A stretch of 64,000 nt of DNA from Sphingomonas sp. GTDB lineage: Bacteria; Pseudomonadota; Alphaproteobacteria; Sphingomonadales; Sphingomonadaceae. The position numbers and the translations under genes were made by a program. A model generated the notes under the pieces. That model searched no databases. It saw nothing but the letters and a program-made list of their open reading frames with translations, and had not been told where the DNA came from. The stretch lies in contig NZ_JAFKLZ010000002.1 in NCBI RefSeq assembly GCF_017304615.1, positions 744,001-808,000 on the forward strand, in the 5' to 3' direction. This document shows, in pieces, positions 40,782 to 50,581 of this stretch (position 1 is its first letter; each line of letters begins with the position of its first letter).

Positions 40782-43700
40782 TCATTCCGCGGCGAGCAAC
40801 GTCTCCGCGCCACCCAGGTCGACCGAGACGAGCCGGCTGACGCCGCGTTCGATCATCGTTACCCCGAACAGGCGGTGCATCCGGCTCATCGTTACGGCGT
40901 TGTGCGTGACGACCAGATAGCGCGTGCGGGTATCCGCCACCATGCGGTCGAGCAGGTCGCAGAACCGCTCGATATTGGCGTCGTCGAGCGGGGCGTCGAC
41001 TTCGTCGAGCACGCAGATCGGCGCGGGGTTGGTCAGGAACAGCCCGAAGATCAGGGCGACCGCGGTCAGCGCCTGCTCACCCCCCGACAGCAGGGTCAGC
41101 GACTGGAGTTTCTTGCCCGGCGGCTGCGCCATGATTTCCAGCCCTGCCTCCAGCGGATCGTCCGAATCGACCAGTTCGAGCCGCGCCGCACCGCCGTTGA
41201 ACAGCGTCGCGAACAGCCGCTGGAAATGACCGTTGACCGCCTCGAACGCGGCGAGCAGCCGTTGCCGGCCTTCGCGGTTGAGCGTTCCGATCGACCCGCG
41301 CAACTGGTTGACCGCCTGGCCCAGCTCGTCGCGCTCCGCCGCCGCATCGATCCGCGCGGCGTCGAGTTCGGCGAGTTCGGTCTCGGCGACCAGATTGACC
41401 GGGCCGATCCGCTCGCGATCGACAAGCAATTTGTCGTGCTGGACGGATTCGTCCTGCGGATCGCCAACCTGGTCGGCGTCGAACCCGATCCGTTCGCCGA
41501 GCAGAGGGGGCGGACAGGCGAAGCGTTCGCCCGACAGGCGAGTCATCTCGATTCGGCGGAGGTCCTGGCTTTCGGCGCGCGCCGATGCCCCGGCGCGAGC
41601 TTCGCGCGCGAGCGATAGCGCCTCGGCGGCGGCCTGCGCGGTTTGCTCCCCATGGCGCAGCCTGGTTTCCGCCTCGCGTTCGGCGGCGGCCGCGGCGTCG
41701 GCGGCTGCGCGAAGGCCGGCATGCGCGGTTTCGTGCTCGGCGATCCGCGCGGTGAGTTCGTCGGGACGCGCCGCGGCAGCCTCCGCCTCGGCGGCCAGCG
41801 TCGCTTCGCGCTTCGCCATGTCGGCGATGCGTTTCGCCGCTTCGCCGGCACGGGCTTTCCATCCCTTCTGCTCGGCATCGGCGGCGGCCAGCCGCTCGCG
41901 GTCGGCGGCGACCGCGCGGTCGATAGTGCTCCGCTCCGTCCGCACATTGGATGAGGCGACGCGGCGCGCCTCAGCTTCGGCCTGGAGCCGCGCCACCGTC
42001 TCGCGGGTCGCCGCTCCATCGGGGAGCGCCGCGCGTGCGGCGTCGGCGCGCTTCACCTCGGCCTCGGCCTCACCGATCTCGGCGGCAACGCGGCGGCCGC
42101 GCGTGTCGAGGTCGGCGCGCTGCGCCTCGATCCGTTCGAGCTGCGCGGTTGCGCGATCCTCCCTCCGGCTCGCGTCGCGCGCCGCGGTCTCGGCCCGGTC
42201 GAGCGAGGCGCGCGCAGCGCTCGCATCGGCGCGCGCAACAGCGATCTTTGCTTCGGCGGCGTCGAGCTGGCTATTCGCCTTGTCGAGCGACCCTTGCGCC
42301 TTGGGCCGCGCTTTCTCGAGCGCCGCGAGCCGGTTGATCCGTTCGAGGCGTTCCGCCGCCGCCGCGCCGTTGGACTTGGCGACATAGCCGTCCCACCGCC
42401 GCAGGACGCCGCCAAGCGTCACCAGCCGCTGGCCGACCGCGAGCGGCTGGCCGCCATCGCTATCCGCCACCAGCACCTGCGCCAGCCGCCGCGCGAGCGC
42501 CGCGGGTGCTTCGACATGGTCACCGAGCCGTACCAGCCCGTGCGGACCCGGATCGCCCGGCAGCGGCTCGGCCCCGGCCCAATAACGGTCGGCCTTCGTG
42601 TCCAGCCCGGTTTCGAGATCGTCGCCCAAGGCCGCCGCCAGCGCGCGCTCGTACCCCGGCGCGGCGCGGACATGATCGAGCAATCGGTCTCGCCCCGACG
42701 GCCGAGTCGCCTTTTCCAGCGCGACGAGCTCGCTCTCGATCGCTGCCAGCTCAGCCCGCGCCGTGGCCCGCGCCGCCTCGGCGGAGTCGCGTGCCTCCTG
42801 CGCGGCGCGTTCGTCGGCATCGGCCCGTGCCCGCGCCGCTCGCGCGGTTTCCGCCGAGTCGAGCGCTTCGGCGCGTGCTTTGGCCGCCGCCGCTTTCTCG
42901 GCGCGTAGCGGGGTGACGTCGCCCAGCGCCTTGAACTCGGCTTCCCATGTCGCCTGGTCGCGTACCGCGCGGTCGTGCCGCGCGCGCGCCGCCACCGCCG
43001 CCGCTTCCGCGACGCGCGCATCAGCCAGTTCGGCGGCCTGGCGGCTCATCGCCTGCGCCAGCGCCACATCGGCGTCGCGCGCGGCGCGTTCTGCGTCCGC
43101 CAACGTCGCGTCGAGTGCAGGGAGCCGTGCCGCCGCTTCGTCGGCGCGTTTCGCCAGCGCCTTGGCCTCGGCATCGAGCCGGGCCAGCGCTTCCGCGGCA
43201 TCGACCGCCAGTGCGCCCTCGCGCTCGCGATCTTCGGCGATCCGCCCGCGTTGTTCGGCCAGCTCGACGATCCGCCGCGCCGCCGCCGCATGCTCGGCGC
43301 GCAAGCCCGCGAGCGCGTGTCCTGCCTCGGTCGCCGCGTCGCGCGCGGCCAGCGCCGCGGCGCGCGCTTCGCCCAACGCCGTCGTCGCCGCATGCTGGTG
43401 CGCGGCCGCGGCGCGCTGCAGTTCGGCTGCAGTCGCGACCTTGTCCTCGCAGGCCGCCGCATCCGTCTTGGCCGCGTCCGCCGCCGCCGCCGCGTCGCGC
43501 CAGCGAGCGAAGATCATCCGCGCCTCGGCCACGCGGATCTTGTCCGACAGTTCGCGATAGCGTTCGGCCTGCCGCGCCTGCCGCCGCAACGCGTTGGCGC
43601 GCGTTTCCTGGTCGGACATGATCTCGTCGAGCCGCGCCAGATTGGCCTCGGTCGCGCGCAGTTTCTGTTCGGCGTCCTTGCGGCGGACGTGGAGGCCCGC

Positions 43701-44180
43701 AATGCCCGCGGCCTCCTCCAGCATGGCGCGGCGTTCGGCAGGCTTGGCGGCGATCACCGCGCCGATCCGCCCCTGGCTGACGAGCGCGGGCGAATGCGCG
43801 CCAGTCGCGGCATCGGCGAACAGCAGGGCGACGTCCTTCGCGCGGACGTCGCGACCGTCGATGCGATAGGCCGACCCCGCGCCGCGCTCGATGCGCCGTA
43901 CGACTTCAGTCTCCCCGCCGTCGATCTCGGCCAGGATCGATACTTCGGCAAAGTCGCGCGCCGGCCGCACGTCGGTGCCGGCGAAGATGACGTCGTCCAT
44001 GCCGGCGCCGCGCATAGACTTCGGGCTGTTCTCGCCCATTGTCCAGCGCAACGCCTCGAGCAGGTTGGACTTGCCGCAGCCGTTGGGACCGACGACGCCG
44101 GTCAGCCCGGGCTCGATGCGCAGGTCGGCCGGATCGACGAAGCTCTTGAAGCCCGAGAGCCGGAGCCGCTTTATCTGCAT
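40782..44180 (-). CDS. smc: Chromosome segregation ATPase SMC
   Basis: Structural-maintenance ATPase that compacts and separates chromosomes with ScpAB. The 1132-aa protein has Walker A GPNGCGKS at residues 31-38, Ala/Arg-rich coiled coils (~165-480 and ~610-960), a hinge near 490-600 (DRLLDHVRAAPGYERALAAA, GLVRLGDHVEAPAALARRL), the signature LLSGGEQALTAVALIFGLF and Walker B ICVLDEVDAPLDDANIERF. Length is normal. It follows a DsbA-type gene by 27 bases on the same strand. The coils give very long, meaningless open frames on the opposite strand. Confidence 0.97.
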   Translation of the reverse strand: MQIKRLRLSGFKSFVDPADLRIEPGLTGVVGPNGCGKSNLLEALRWTMGENSPKSMRGAGMDDVIFAGTDVRPARDFAEVSILAEIDGGETEVVRRIERGAGSAYRIDGRDVRAKDVALLFADAATGAHSPALVSQGRIGAVIAAKPAERRAMLEEAAGIAGLHVRRKDAEQKLRATEANLARLDEIMSDQETRANALRRQARQAERYRELSDKIRVAEARMIFARWRDAAAAADAAKTDAAACEDKVATAAELQRAAAAHQHAATTALGEARAAALAARDAATEAGHALAGLRAEHAAAARRIVELAEQRGRIAEDREREGALAVDAAEALARLDAEAKALAKRADEAAARLPALDATLADAERAARDADVALAQAMSRQAAELADARVAEAAAVAARARHDRAVRDQATWEAEFKALGDVTPLRAEKAAAAKARAEALDSAETARAARARADADERAAQEARDSAEAARATARAELAAIESELVALEKATRPSGRDRLLDHVRAAPGYERALAAALGDDLETGLDTKADRYWAGAEPLPGDPGPHGLVRLGDHVEAPAALARRLAQVLVADSDGGQPLAVGQRLVTLGGVLRRWDGYVAKSNGAAAAERLERINRLAALEKARPKAQGSLDKANSQLDAAEAKIAVARADASAARASLDRAETAARDASRREDRATAQLERIEAQRADLDTRGRRVAAEIGEAEAEVKRADAARAALPDGAATRETVARLQAEAEARRVASSNVRTERSTIDRAVAADRERLAAADAEQKGWKARAGEAAKRIADMAKREATLAAEAEAAAARPDELTARIAEHETAHAGLRAAADAAAAAEREAETRLRHGEQTAQAAAEALSLAREARAGASARAESQDLRRIEMTRLSGERFACPPPLLGERIGFDADQVGDPQDESVQHDKLLVDRERIGPVNLVAETELAELDAARIDAAAERDELGQAVNQLRGSIGTLNREGRQRLLAAFEAVNGHFQRLFATLFNGGAARLELVDSDDPLEAGLEIMAQPPGKKLQSLTLLSGGEQALTAVALIFGLFLTNPAPICVLDEVDAPLDDANIERFCDLLDRMVADTRTRYLVVTHNAVTMSRMHRLFGVTMIERGVSRLVSVDLGGAETLLAAE

Positions 44181-44207
44181 GTCGATCGCGGCCCCCGGCG
44201 CTCAGCG

Positions 44208-44951
44208 TTACGCGCCGCGGTTGGTCAGCACCGCCTTCAGCTTTTCCCAGCGATCGACGCCGTCGAGCTTGACGTCGTTGAGGATGAAGGTGGGCGTGCC
44301 GGTGATCTGATACTTGTCGTTCGCCGCTTGCGCACCATCGACGATCTTCTTGATCCCGGCGGGGTCGTTGAGGCAGGCGCGCGCCTTATCTTCGGGCAGC
44401 CCGCGCTGCTTCATGAAATCGATATAGCCGAGTCCTTCGGCGAAGGCGACGGCGACCTGATTTGGCGTGGCGTTGCCCATCGCCTGAACCTTGGCGGCGA
44501 CCGCCTGTTCGTCCTTGAGCAGCGTTTCCTGATTCTTGAACATCTGGTCGAGGATCGGGAAGAACGTCGCGGTGTCGCCGGTGCACTGGCCGAGCAGGAT
44601 CGGCGCGAAGTCGAGCGGGCCGTGAACCGGATATTCGCGGAACTCGTAGCTCACCTTGCCGGTCGCGATGAAATCGGCCTTGAGCGGCTCGAACCCTTCG
44701 GTATCGAACAAGGCGCAATAGGGGCAGGCGCGCGAGCCATATTCGACGATCTTAAGCGGGGCGTCGGGATTGCCCATACGGAAGCCACCTTCAGGCGTCT
44801 TGACGACGGTATCGACCCAGGCCTTGCCCGCGGGCGGGGTGACCGCCTTCACGCTGCCCGCCGGGGCGGTAACGTTGGTTGCGTCCTGGCTGCCGCCGCA
44901 AGCGGCCAGGAACAGCAGGGGAGCGGCGGCGAAAAGGGTACGAAACGTCAT
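44208..44951 (-). CDS. DsbA-family thioredoxin-fold lipoprotein
   Basis: A 247-aa membrane-anchored periplasmic disulfide oxidoreductase. The N-terminus MTFRTLFAAAPLLFLAACGG has lipobox LAAC. The thioredoxin part has PLKIVEYGSRACPYCALFD with the CPYC active site, then EFREYPVHGPLDFAPILLGQ, and the cis-Pro loop ITGTPTFILNDVKLDGVDRW. DsbA-type folding or reduction of specific clients is expected; the family includes DsbG-like and Com1-like proteins. ATG 44951 with GGAG 7 bases upstream is chosen. It lies between DUF721 and smc, an order common in sphingomonads. Confidence 0.9.
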   Translation of the reverse strand: MTFRTLFAAAPLLFLAACGGSQDATNVTAPAGSVKAVTPPAGKAWVDTVVKTPEGGFRMGNPDAPLKIVEYGSRACPYCALFDTEGFEPLKADFIATGKVSYEFREYPVHGPLDFAPILLGQCTGDTATFFPILDQMFKNQETLLKDEQAVAAKVQAMGNATPNQVAVAFAEGLGYIDFMKQRGLPEDKARACLNDPAGIKKIVDGAQAANDKYQITGTPTFILNDVKLDGVDRWEKLKAVLTNRGA

Positions 44952-44972
44952 CGGGAACTCCAACGGAAAGAA

Positions 44973-45536
44973 CTAGCTGATTTTGCCGGTAACGACGAGG
45001 CTGGCAAGCTCGTCGCCGACGATGGGTGGACCGCGCGTCGCGGCGACGCCGGCGGCCAGCGCGCCGAGCACCGCACGCAGTTCGGGATCGGCGATCGCCC
45101 GCAGGCCTTCGCCAATCGCGGCGGAAGGCTCGATCGGCTTGAGGCTGGGCGGCGCGACGCGCGACGGGCGGGGCGCGACATTGCCCTGTTTGAGCGTGAG
45201 GCGCGCGACCGCGGCATAGCCGAAGAAGCGATTGACGCGCTCCACGATCTCTGGGGCGATATGCTGCATCATCGCGGCGTGCGCGCCCTTCACGATTACG
45301 GTCAGCACCCCTTCCGCTTTCTTGCCCGGCGGGAAGCGGATCGATTCGGGGGTCGAAACGCCGGCATATTTCAGCCCGACGATCTCCGCCCAGCGCGTGA
45401 CGATGCCCGACTGGACGAATCCGTAGCGCTTGAACGCCGCGCCGCCGACCTGGGGCAGCAAGTCCGCGACCGTGCGCGCCGGGCCGCCGCGGGGGCGCTC
45501 CTGAACGGGCGGTCTGGCGGGGGGGCGCTTGCTCAT
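44973..45536 (-). CDS. DUF721 (DciA-like) protein
   Basis: A 187-aa protein with the DUF721 domain (~residues 20-110): RTVADLLPQVGGAAFKRYGF, VTRWAEIVGLKYAGVSTPES, GVLTVIVKGAHAAMMQHIAP and IVERVNRFFGYAAVARLTLKQ. DUF721 is the fold of DciA, a DnaB helicase loader in many bacteria; the short C-terminal tail (GDELASLVVTGKIS) is lineage-specific. Starts at ATG 45536 or 45548, divergent from mutY at only 26 bases, so the promoters overlap. Confidence 0.82.
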   Translation of the reverse strand: MSKRPPARPPVQERPRGGPARTVADLLPQVGGAAFKRYGFVQSGIVTRWAEIVGLKYAGVSTPESIRFPPGKKAEGVLTVIVKGAHAAMMQHIAPEIVERVNRFFGYAAVARLTLKQGNVAPRPSRVAPPSLKPIEPSAAIGEGLRAIADPELRAVLGALAAGVAATRGPPIVGDELASLVVTGKIS

Positions 45537-45562
45537 CGCGTCATCCATGCCATAGCCGACCC

Positions 45563-46594
45563 GTGGCCGCCAAGCATTCATCCGTCGCCGCCAAGCTGCT
45601 TGATTGGTATGACGCGCATCGCCGAGACCTGCCGTGGCGCGCGAAACCCGGCGAGGCCGCCGATCCGTATCGCGTCTGGCTGTCCGAGGTGATGCTGCAG
45701 CAGACGACGGTGGCGACCGTCACGCCACGGTTCCGGGCGTGGACCGCGCGCTGGCCCGATTTCGAGAGCCTGGCGCAGGCATCCGACGATGACGTCATGG
45801 CGGCGTGGGCGGGGCTGGGATATTACGCCCGCGCGCGGAACCTCGTCGCTTGCGCGAAGGCGGTGGTGGCGGACCATGGCGGGCGTTTTCCGGCGACCGA
45901 GGCCGAATTGCGCAGGCTGCCTGGCATCGGCGACTATACGGCCGCTGCGATCGCCGCGATCGCATTTGGCGAACACGCGACTGTGGTCGACGCCAACGTG
46001 GAGCGCGTCGTCGCGCGCTTGTTCCGCGCCACCACCAAGGCAAATGTTCGCGAAGCGGCGGAGACGATCACGCCGCCGGACCGCGCGGGCGATTTCGCTC
46101 AGGCCATGATGGACCTCGGCTCGGCAATCTGCACGCCGCGCAAGCCGCGCTGTTTGCTTTGCCCGCTTCGCGACGATTGCGCGGCGCTGGCGGTGGGGGA
46201 CCAAGAAGCGTTTCCGGTCAAGGCTGCCAAAGCCGCCAGGCCGCAACGCTACGGCACGATCTTCTGGGCGCAGGCGGGGGATGCGGTGATGCTGGTCCGC
46301 CGGCCGCCCAACGGGCTGCTCGGCGGGATGCGGGCCTTGCCGACCGGGCCGTGGCAGGAAACGCAGCCCGGCATCGCCGAAGCACCGCTCACCGCCGACT
46401 GGACGATGCGCAAAGCGACCGTCGCGCACGGTTTCACCCATTTCAATTTGCAACTCGCGCTTGCGACCGCGCGCGTCGAACGCCATGCACTGCCCGTCGG
46501 CGGCGAATGGTGGCCGGTCGATTCGCTTGGCGAGGCGGGGTTGCCCACGGTCTTCGCCAAGGCGGCGGCAGCGATAGGAGAGGCTGATGCGTAA
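45563..46594 (+). CDS. mutY: A/G-specific adenine glycosylase MutY
   Basis: Removes adenine paired with 8-oxoguanine. The 343-aa protein has the catalytic Glu in SEVMLQQTTVATV, GLGYYARARNL, the HhH-GPD motif LPGIGDYTAAAIAAIAFG with Asp in VVDANVERVVARL, the FCL iron-sulfur motif CTPRKPRCLLCPLRDDC, and a C-terminal NUDIX-like 8-oxoG-reading domain (~225-340) with TVAHGFTHFNLQL. GTG 45563 is the start. The last codons overlap the next gene by 8 bases. Confidence 0.96.
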   Translation: MAAKHSSVAAKLLDWYDAHRRDLPWRAKPGEAADPYRVWLSEVMLQQTTVATVTPRFRAWTARWPDFESLAQASDDDVMAAWAGLGYYARARNLVACAKAVVADHGGRFPATEAELRRLPGIGDYTAAAIAAIAFGEHATVVDANVERVVARLFRATTKANVREAAETITPPDRAGDFAQAMMDLGSAICTPRKPRCLLCPLRDDCAALAVGDQEAFPVKAAKAARPQRYGTIFWAQAGDAVMLVRRPPNGLLGGMRALPTGPWQETQPGIAEAPLTADWTMRKATVAHGFTHFNLQLALATARVERHALPVGGEWWPVDSLGEAGLPTVFAKAAAAIGEADA

Positions 46595-47939
46595 GTTCCT
46601 GACATCGATCGTGACCGGCACGGCGCTCGCCGCGATCCTGGCCGGCGGCGCCCTCGCGCAGGCGGTCGCGCCCGCGCCTCAGCCGGTTCCCGTCGTTCCG
46701 GCCGCCGACCCGTTGCCGGGGACGCGCGCGCTGCTCGATGGTTATGTAACATCGGGCAAGATGCCCGGCATCGTCGCCGCGTTCGGCGTCGGCGACAAGG
46801 CGACGATATTCCTCGCCGCAGGCAAGGTCGGGACCGGCGCCGGGGCCGCCGCGGCCGGCCCGGACAGCCTGTGGCGCGTCTATTCCATGACCAAGCCGAT
46901 CACCGCGATGGCGGCGATGATCCTGATCGAGGACGGCAAGCTCAAGCTCGACCAGCCGGTCAGCGACATCCTGCCCGCGTTCAAGAACATGCGCGTAATG
47001 GACGACGCCAACGGATCCGTCGACGCCACGCACCCTGCCAAGGCGCAGATCACGATCCGCCACTTGCTCACCCACACCGCGGGACTTGGCTATGATCTCG
47101 GGCAGCCGGTGACGGTCAAGGGATCGCTGCTCGACCGCTACCGCACGCTCGGCATCAACCCGGCGCAGGTCAGCCGCGCGACCGAGCTCAGTTTCCGCAC
47201 GATCCGCCCCGCCACGCTGCAGGCGTTCGCGACCAAGGTCGCGGCGCAGCCGCTGCTGACCGAACCCGGCGCCAAATGGAGTTATTCGATCGGCCTCGAC
47301 GTGCTGGCCGCGGTGGTCGAGAAGGCGGCGGACATGCCGTTCGACAAGTTCGTCCAGACTCGGCTGTTCGATCCGCTCAAGATGAAATCGAGCTATTGGC
47401 GGGTGCCGGCCAGCGAGGCCGGACGGTTCGCGACCAACTACGCCTTCCTGCCGGGGGGCGACAAGACGATCCCGCTCGATCCCGCCGCGACCTCGGTCTA
47501 TCTCGACGCGCCCAGCTTTCCCTATGGCGGCGCGGGCCTCGTCATGTCGGCGAGCGACTATGACCGTTTCCTCCATATGCTGCAGAATTACGGTGAGTTG
47601 GACGGCGTGCGGGTGATGAAGGCCGAAACCGCGAAACTCGCGATGTCCGACCTGTTGCCGCCGGGCGTCATATTCGGCGCGCTGCCCGGCGGGACCGGGG
47701 GCACGATGAACCTGCGCATGGGGTTCGGCGCGGGCGGATCGGTTATTCTGGAGGACCATGAAGGCAGCGTCGGCGCGGGCACCTATGGCTGGGGCGGCGC
47801 GGCGGGGACGATCGCCTATGTCAATCCGATCAAGAAGCTTCGCGGCACGGTGATGGTCAATTACTTCCCTGGCGAAAAATGGCCGGTCCGCGCGGAGACG
47901 ACAAAGGCGTTCCTGAGCGACATCGCTGGTTACAAATGA
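46587..47939 (+). CDS. Exported serine hydrolase, class C beta-lactamase fold
   Basis: A 450-aa periplasmic or secreted penicillin-binding-protein-like hydrolase. Signal peptide MRKFLTSIVTGTALAAILAG, cut after GALAQ. SxxK is in WRVYSMTKPITAMAAM; the YxN-like motif is WSYSIGLDVLAAVVEK; the third motif near GTYGWGGAAGT stands in for K/H-T/S-G. ITIRHLLTHTAGLGYDLG is typical of the EstB/LACTB group rather than AmpC, so an esterase or D-Ala peptidase is more likely than resistance. ATG at 46587 overlaps the mutY stop; its own stop overlaps nudC (ATGA). Confidence 0.88.
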   Translation: MRKFLTSIVTGTALAAILAGGALAQAVAPAPQPVPVVPAADPLPGTRALLDGYVTSGKMPGIVAAFGVGDKATIFLAAGKVGTGAGAAAAGPDSLWRVYSMTKPITAMAAMILIEDGKLKLDQPVSDILPAFKNMRVMDDANGSVDATHPAKAQITIRHLLTHTAGLGYDLGQPVTVKGSLLDRYRTLGINPAQVSRATELSFRTIRPATLQAFATKVAAQPLLTEPGAKWSYSIGLDVLAAVVEKAADMPFDKFVQTRLFDPLKMKSSYWRVPASEAGRFATNYAFLPGGDKTIPLDPAATSVYLDAPSFPYGGAGLVMSASDYDRFLHMLQNYGELDGVRVMKAETAKLAMSDLLPPGVIFGALPGGTGGTMNLRMGFGAGGSVILEDHEGSVGAGTYGWGGAAGTIAYVNPIKKLRGTVMVNYFPGEKWPVRAETTKAFLSDIAGYK

Positions 47940-48814
47940 TCGCACCCGGGTTTACCGGCAGTCCGCTCGACCGCGCCGACCATCTGCGCCACGATGCGGA
48001 CGCGTTGGCGGCGGCGATGGGGGACTGGCGCGCGAAGCTGCTGCGGCTCGACGCGGCGTTCACCCCGGATGTCGGCGATGACGGCACGCTCGGCTGGACG
48101 AACCTGGCCGACGCGCCGCCCGATACCGAGCTGGTGTTCCTGGGCCTGATCGACGGCAAGCCGCATTTCGCCGCGTTCATCGACGGGATGCACGCGCCGC
48201 CGGGCCGGCCGGTGGCGATGTTCGCGATGCTCGACCGGCTGCAATCGAGCGAGGCGGCGACCTATGCGGCGGCGCGCAGCGTGCTCGACTGGCATAGCCG
48301 CCATCGTTTCTGCGCCAATTGCGGCAACCCCACCGCGATGTTCCGCGCGGGCTGGGGGCGGCTGTGCAACCATTGCGGCGCCGAACATTTCCCGCGCACC
48401 GACCCCGTCGTTATCATGATCGCCGAGCATGAGGGTCGGGCGCTGGTCGGACGCGGGCCCAATTGGCCTGCGGGGCGCTATTCGGCGCTTGCAGGCTTCA
48501 TGGAGCCGGGCGAATCGATCGAGGAAGCAGTCGCGCGCGAAATCTTCGAGGAAGCAGGGGTGCGGGTGAAGAACGTCCGCTACGTCGCCAGCCAGCCGTG
48601 GCCGTTCCCCTCCCAACTGATGATGGCGTGCGTTTCGGAAGCCGAGGACGACAAGATCACGATCGACCCGAAGGAATTGCAGGACGCGATCTGGGTCAGC
48701 CGCGCCGACATGAAGCGCGCGCTGGCGGGCGACCCGACAGCGCCGATGGCCGCGCCGCCGCGCTTCGCGATCGCGCATACCTTGCTGACACGCTGGGTGA
48801 ACGAGGAATGCTGA
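47936..48814 (+). CDS. nudC: NADH pyrophosphatase NudC
   Basis: Nudix hydrolase that splits NADH to NMNH and AMP and can remove NAD caps from RNA. The 292-aa protein has a zinc ribbon (C126, C129 in FCANCG; C144, C147 in LCNHCG), the Nudix box GFMEPGESIEEAVAREIF followed by EEAGV, and the NudC signature SQPWPFPSQLMM. The ATG overlaps the previous stop as ATGA, so coupling is likely. Its stop overlaps the next gene by 7 bases. Confidence 0.95.
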   Translation: MIAPGFTGSPLDRADHLRHDADALAAAMGDWRAKLLRLDAAFTPDVGDDGTLGWTNLADAPPDTELVFLGLIDGKPHFAAFIDGMHAPPGRPVAMFAMLDRLQSSEAATYAAARSVLDWHSRHRFCANCGNPTAMFRAGWGRLCNHCGAEHFPRTDPVVIMIAEHEGRALVGRGPNWPAGRYSALAGFMEPGESIEEAVAREIFEEAGVRVKNVRYVASQPWPFPSQLMMACVSEAEDDKITIDPKELQDAIWVSRADMKRALAGDPTAPMAAPPRFAIAHTLLTRWVNEEC

Positions 48815-49173
48815 CCGCCGAGCCGCAATTGTTCGTGTCGGACATCGGGGCGTCGTGCGACTTCTTCGCGAGGATCGGGTTCGCAACCGCTTTCGTCCAC
48901 GGCGACCCGCCTTTCTACGCGCAGGTCGCGCGCGACGGAGCGCGGCTCAACCTGCGTCATGTCGACGGGCCGGTATTCGACGCCGGCTTTCGCGCGCGAG
49001 AGGCGGACGCGCTGACGGCCACCATCACAAGCGACGACATCGCCGCCCTCTACGCTGAATTGACCGCCGCCGGGGTCGCGTTTTACCAGGAGCTACGCAC
49101 CGAAAGCTGGGGCGCGCATACCTTCATCCTCGCCGATCCCGACGGCAACCTGATCCTGTTCGCGGGCCGCTAG
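48808..49173 (+). CDS. VOC-family protein
   Basis: A 121-aa vicinal-oxygen-chelate fold protein: [58 protein letters not shown] and [18 protein letters not shown]. The final Glu metal ligand of active VOC enzymes is replaced by LILF, so metal binding is doubtful; binding or resistance proteins of the bleomycin type also look like this. It starts inside nudC (7-base overlap, GAGGA before the ATG) and ends in a 4-base overlap with convergent glmM. Confidence 0.83.
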   Translation: MLTAEPQLFVSDIGASCDFFARIGFATAFVHGDPPFYAQVARDGARLNLRHVDGPVFDAGFRAREADALTATITSDDIAALYAELTAAGVAFYQELRTESWGAHTFILADPDGNLILFAGR

Positions 49174-50510
49174 GCGGCCGCCGCCGTCACCGCGTCGCAG
49201 ATGCGGTCGACCACCGCCTCGACCTGGTTCGCGTCCTCGCCTTCGGCCATCACACGAATCACGGGTTCGGTGCCGGAGGGGCGGATCACCAACCGGCCCT
49301 TGCCCGCCAGTTCGCCCTCGGCATCGGCAATCACCGCCTTCACGCCGGCGTCGTCGAGCGGCTTGCCGCCCTTGAACCGCACGTTCTTGAGCAATTGCGG
49401 CAGCGGATCGAAGCGGTGGAGCAATTCGCTCGCTGGCAAGCCCGACCGCACCAGTTCGGCGAGGATCTGCAGCGCCGCGACCAGCCCGTCTCCGGTCGTC
49501 GCATAGTCGCTGAGAATGATATGCCCCGATTGCTCGCCGCCGACATTATAGCCCTGGCCGCGCATCGCCTCCAGCACGTAGCGGTCGCCGACCGCGGTAC
49601 GGATCAGCTTGATCCCCTGCGCCGCGAGATGCCGTTCGAGCCCGAGGTTCGACATCACCGTCGCGACGAGACCGCCGTTGGCGAGCGTGCCGGACCGCGC
49701 CCAGCTCGTCGCGATCAGCGCCATCAACTGATCGCCGTCGATCACGCGGCCGTTCTCGTCGACCACGATCAGCCGGTCGGCGTCGCCGTCCAGCGCGATG
49801 CCGATATGCGCGCCCGACGCCACTACGGTCTCGCACAGGGTCTGCGGCGCGGTCGATCCGACCTGGTCGTTGATATTGGTGCCGTTCGGCGACACGCCGA
49901 TCGCGATGACGTCGGCGCCCAGTTCCCAGAGCGTCGTCGGCGCGACCTGATACGCTGCACCGTTTGCGCAATCGACGACCACCTTGAGGCCGTCGAGCCG
50001 CAGGTCGTCGGGAAAGGTGGACTTGGCGAAATGGATGTAGCGGCCGCGGGCATCCTCGATCCGGCGGGCACGGCCGATTTCGGCAGCCGGCGCGAGCGGC
50101 ACGTCGCCGTCGATCAGCGCCTCGATTGCCAGTTCGTCGGCATCGCTGAGCTTGTAGCCGTCGGGACCGAACAGCTTGATCCCGTTGTCGGCGAAGGGAT
50201 TGTGGCTCGCCGAGATCATCACGCCCATGTCGGCGCGCATCGACTTGGTCAGCATGCCGATCGCCGGGGTGGGCAGCGGGCCGAACAAGGTCACGTCCAT
50301 CCCCACGCTGGTGAAGCCCGCGACCAGCGCGTTTTCGAGCATATAGCCCGACAGTCGCGTGTCCTTGCCGATCACGACGCGGTGCTTGTGGTCGCCGCGC
50401 ACGAAATGCGCGCCAGCCGCCATGCCGACCTTCATCGCCATCTCAGCGGTCATCGGCGCCTTGTTGGTCAGGCCGCGAATCCCGTCGGTGCCGAAATATT
50501 TTCTTGCCAT
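49170..50510 (-). CDS. glmM: Phosphoglucosamine mutase
   Basis: Turns glucosamine-6-P into glucosamine-1-P for UDP-GlcNAc, needed for peptidoglycan and LPS. The 446-aa protein starts [15 protein letters not shown], has the phosphoserine S102 in [13 protein letters not shown], the metal loop DGDADR in [30 protein letters not shown] and the phosphate-binding [15 protein letters not shown]. Length is normal. No ftsH or folP gene is adjacent. Terminates in a 4-base convergent overlap. Confidence 0.97.
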   Translation of the reverse strand: MARKYFGTDGIRGLTNKAPMTAEMAMKVGMAAGAHFVRGDHKHRVVIGKDTRLSGYMLENALVAGFTSVGMDVTLFGPLPTPAIGMLTKSMRADMGVMISASHNPFADNGIKLFGPDGYKLSDADELAIEALIDGDVPLAPAAEIGRARRIEDARGRYIHFAKSTFPDDLRLDGLKVVVDCANGAAYQVAPTTLWELGADVIAIGVSPNGTNINDQVGSTAPQTLCETVVASGAHIGIALDGDADRLIVVDENGRVIDGDQLMALIATSWARSGTLANGGLVATVMSNLGLERHLAAQGIKLIRTAVGDRYVLEAMRGQGYNVGGEQSGHIILSDYATTGDGLVAALQILAELVRSGLPASELLHRFDPLPQLLKNVRFKGGKPLDDAGVKAVIADAEGELAGKGRLVIRPSGTEPVIRVMAEGEDANQVEAVVDRICDAVTAAAA

Positions 50511-50581
50511 CCTGCTCGTTTCCGTCCGCTATTCTGCGCGTTGTCGCCATCTCTTAGCGCGGCATTCAGGGAAGGGCGAGC

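Noticed and set aside
42975..45692. A 905-codon open frame opposite smc, DsbA and DUF721
   Set aside because: Antisense to Ala/Arg-rich coiled coils; no motifs; three real genes cover it.
46587..47939. AmpC-type beta-lactamase
   Set aside because: It has SxxK, but the other motifs fit the esterase/LACTB group better.
48808..49173. Antibiotic resistance gene (bleomycin type)
   Set aside because: The VOC fold alone does not show resistance and the gene sits in a housekeeping operon.
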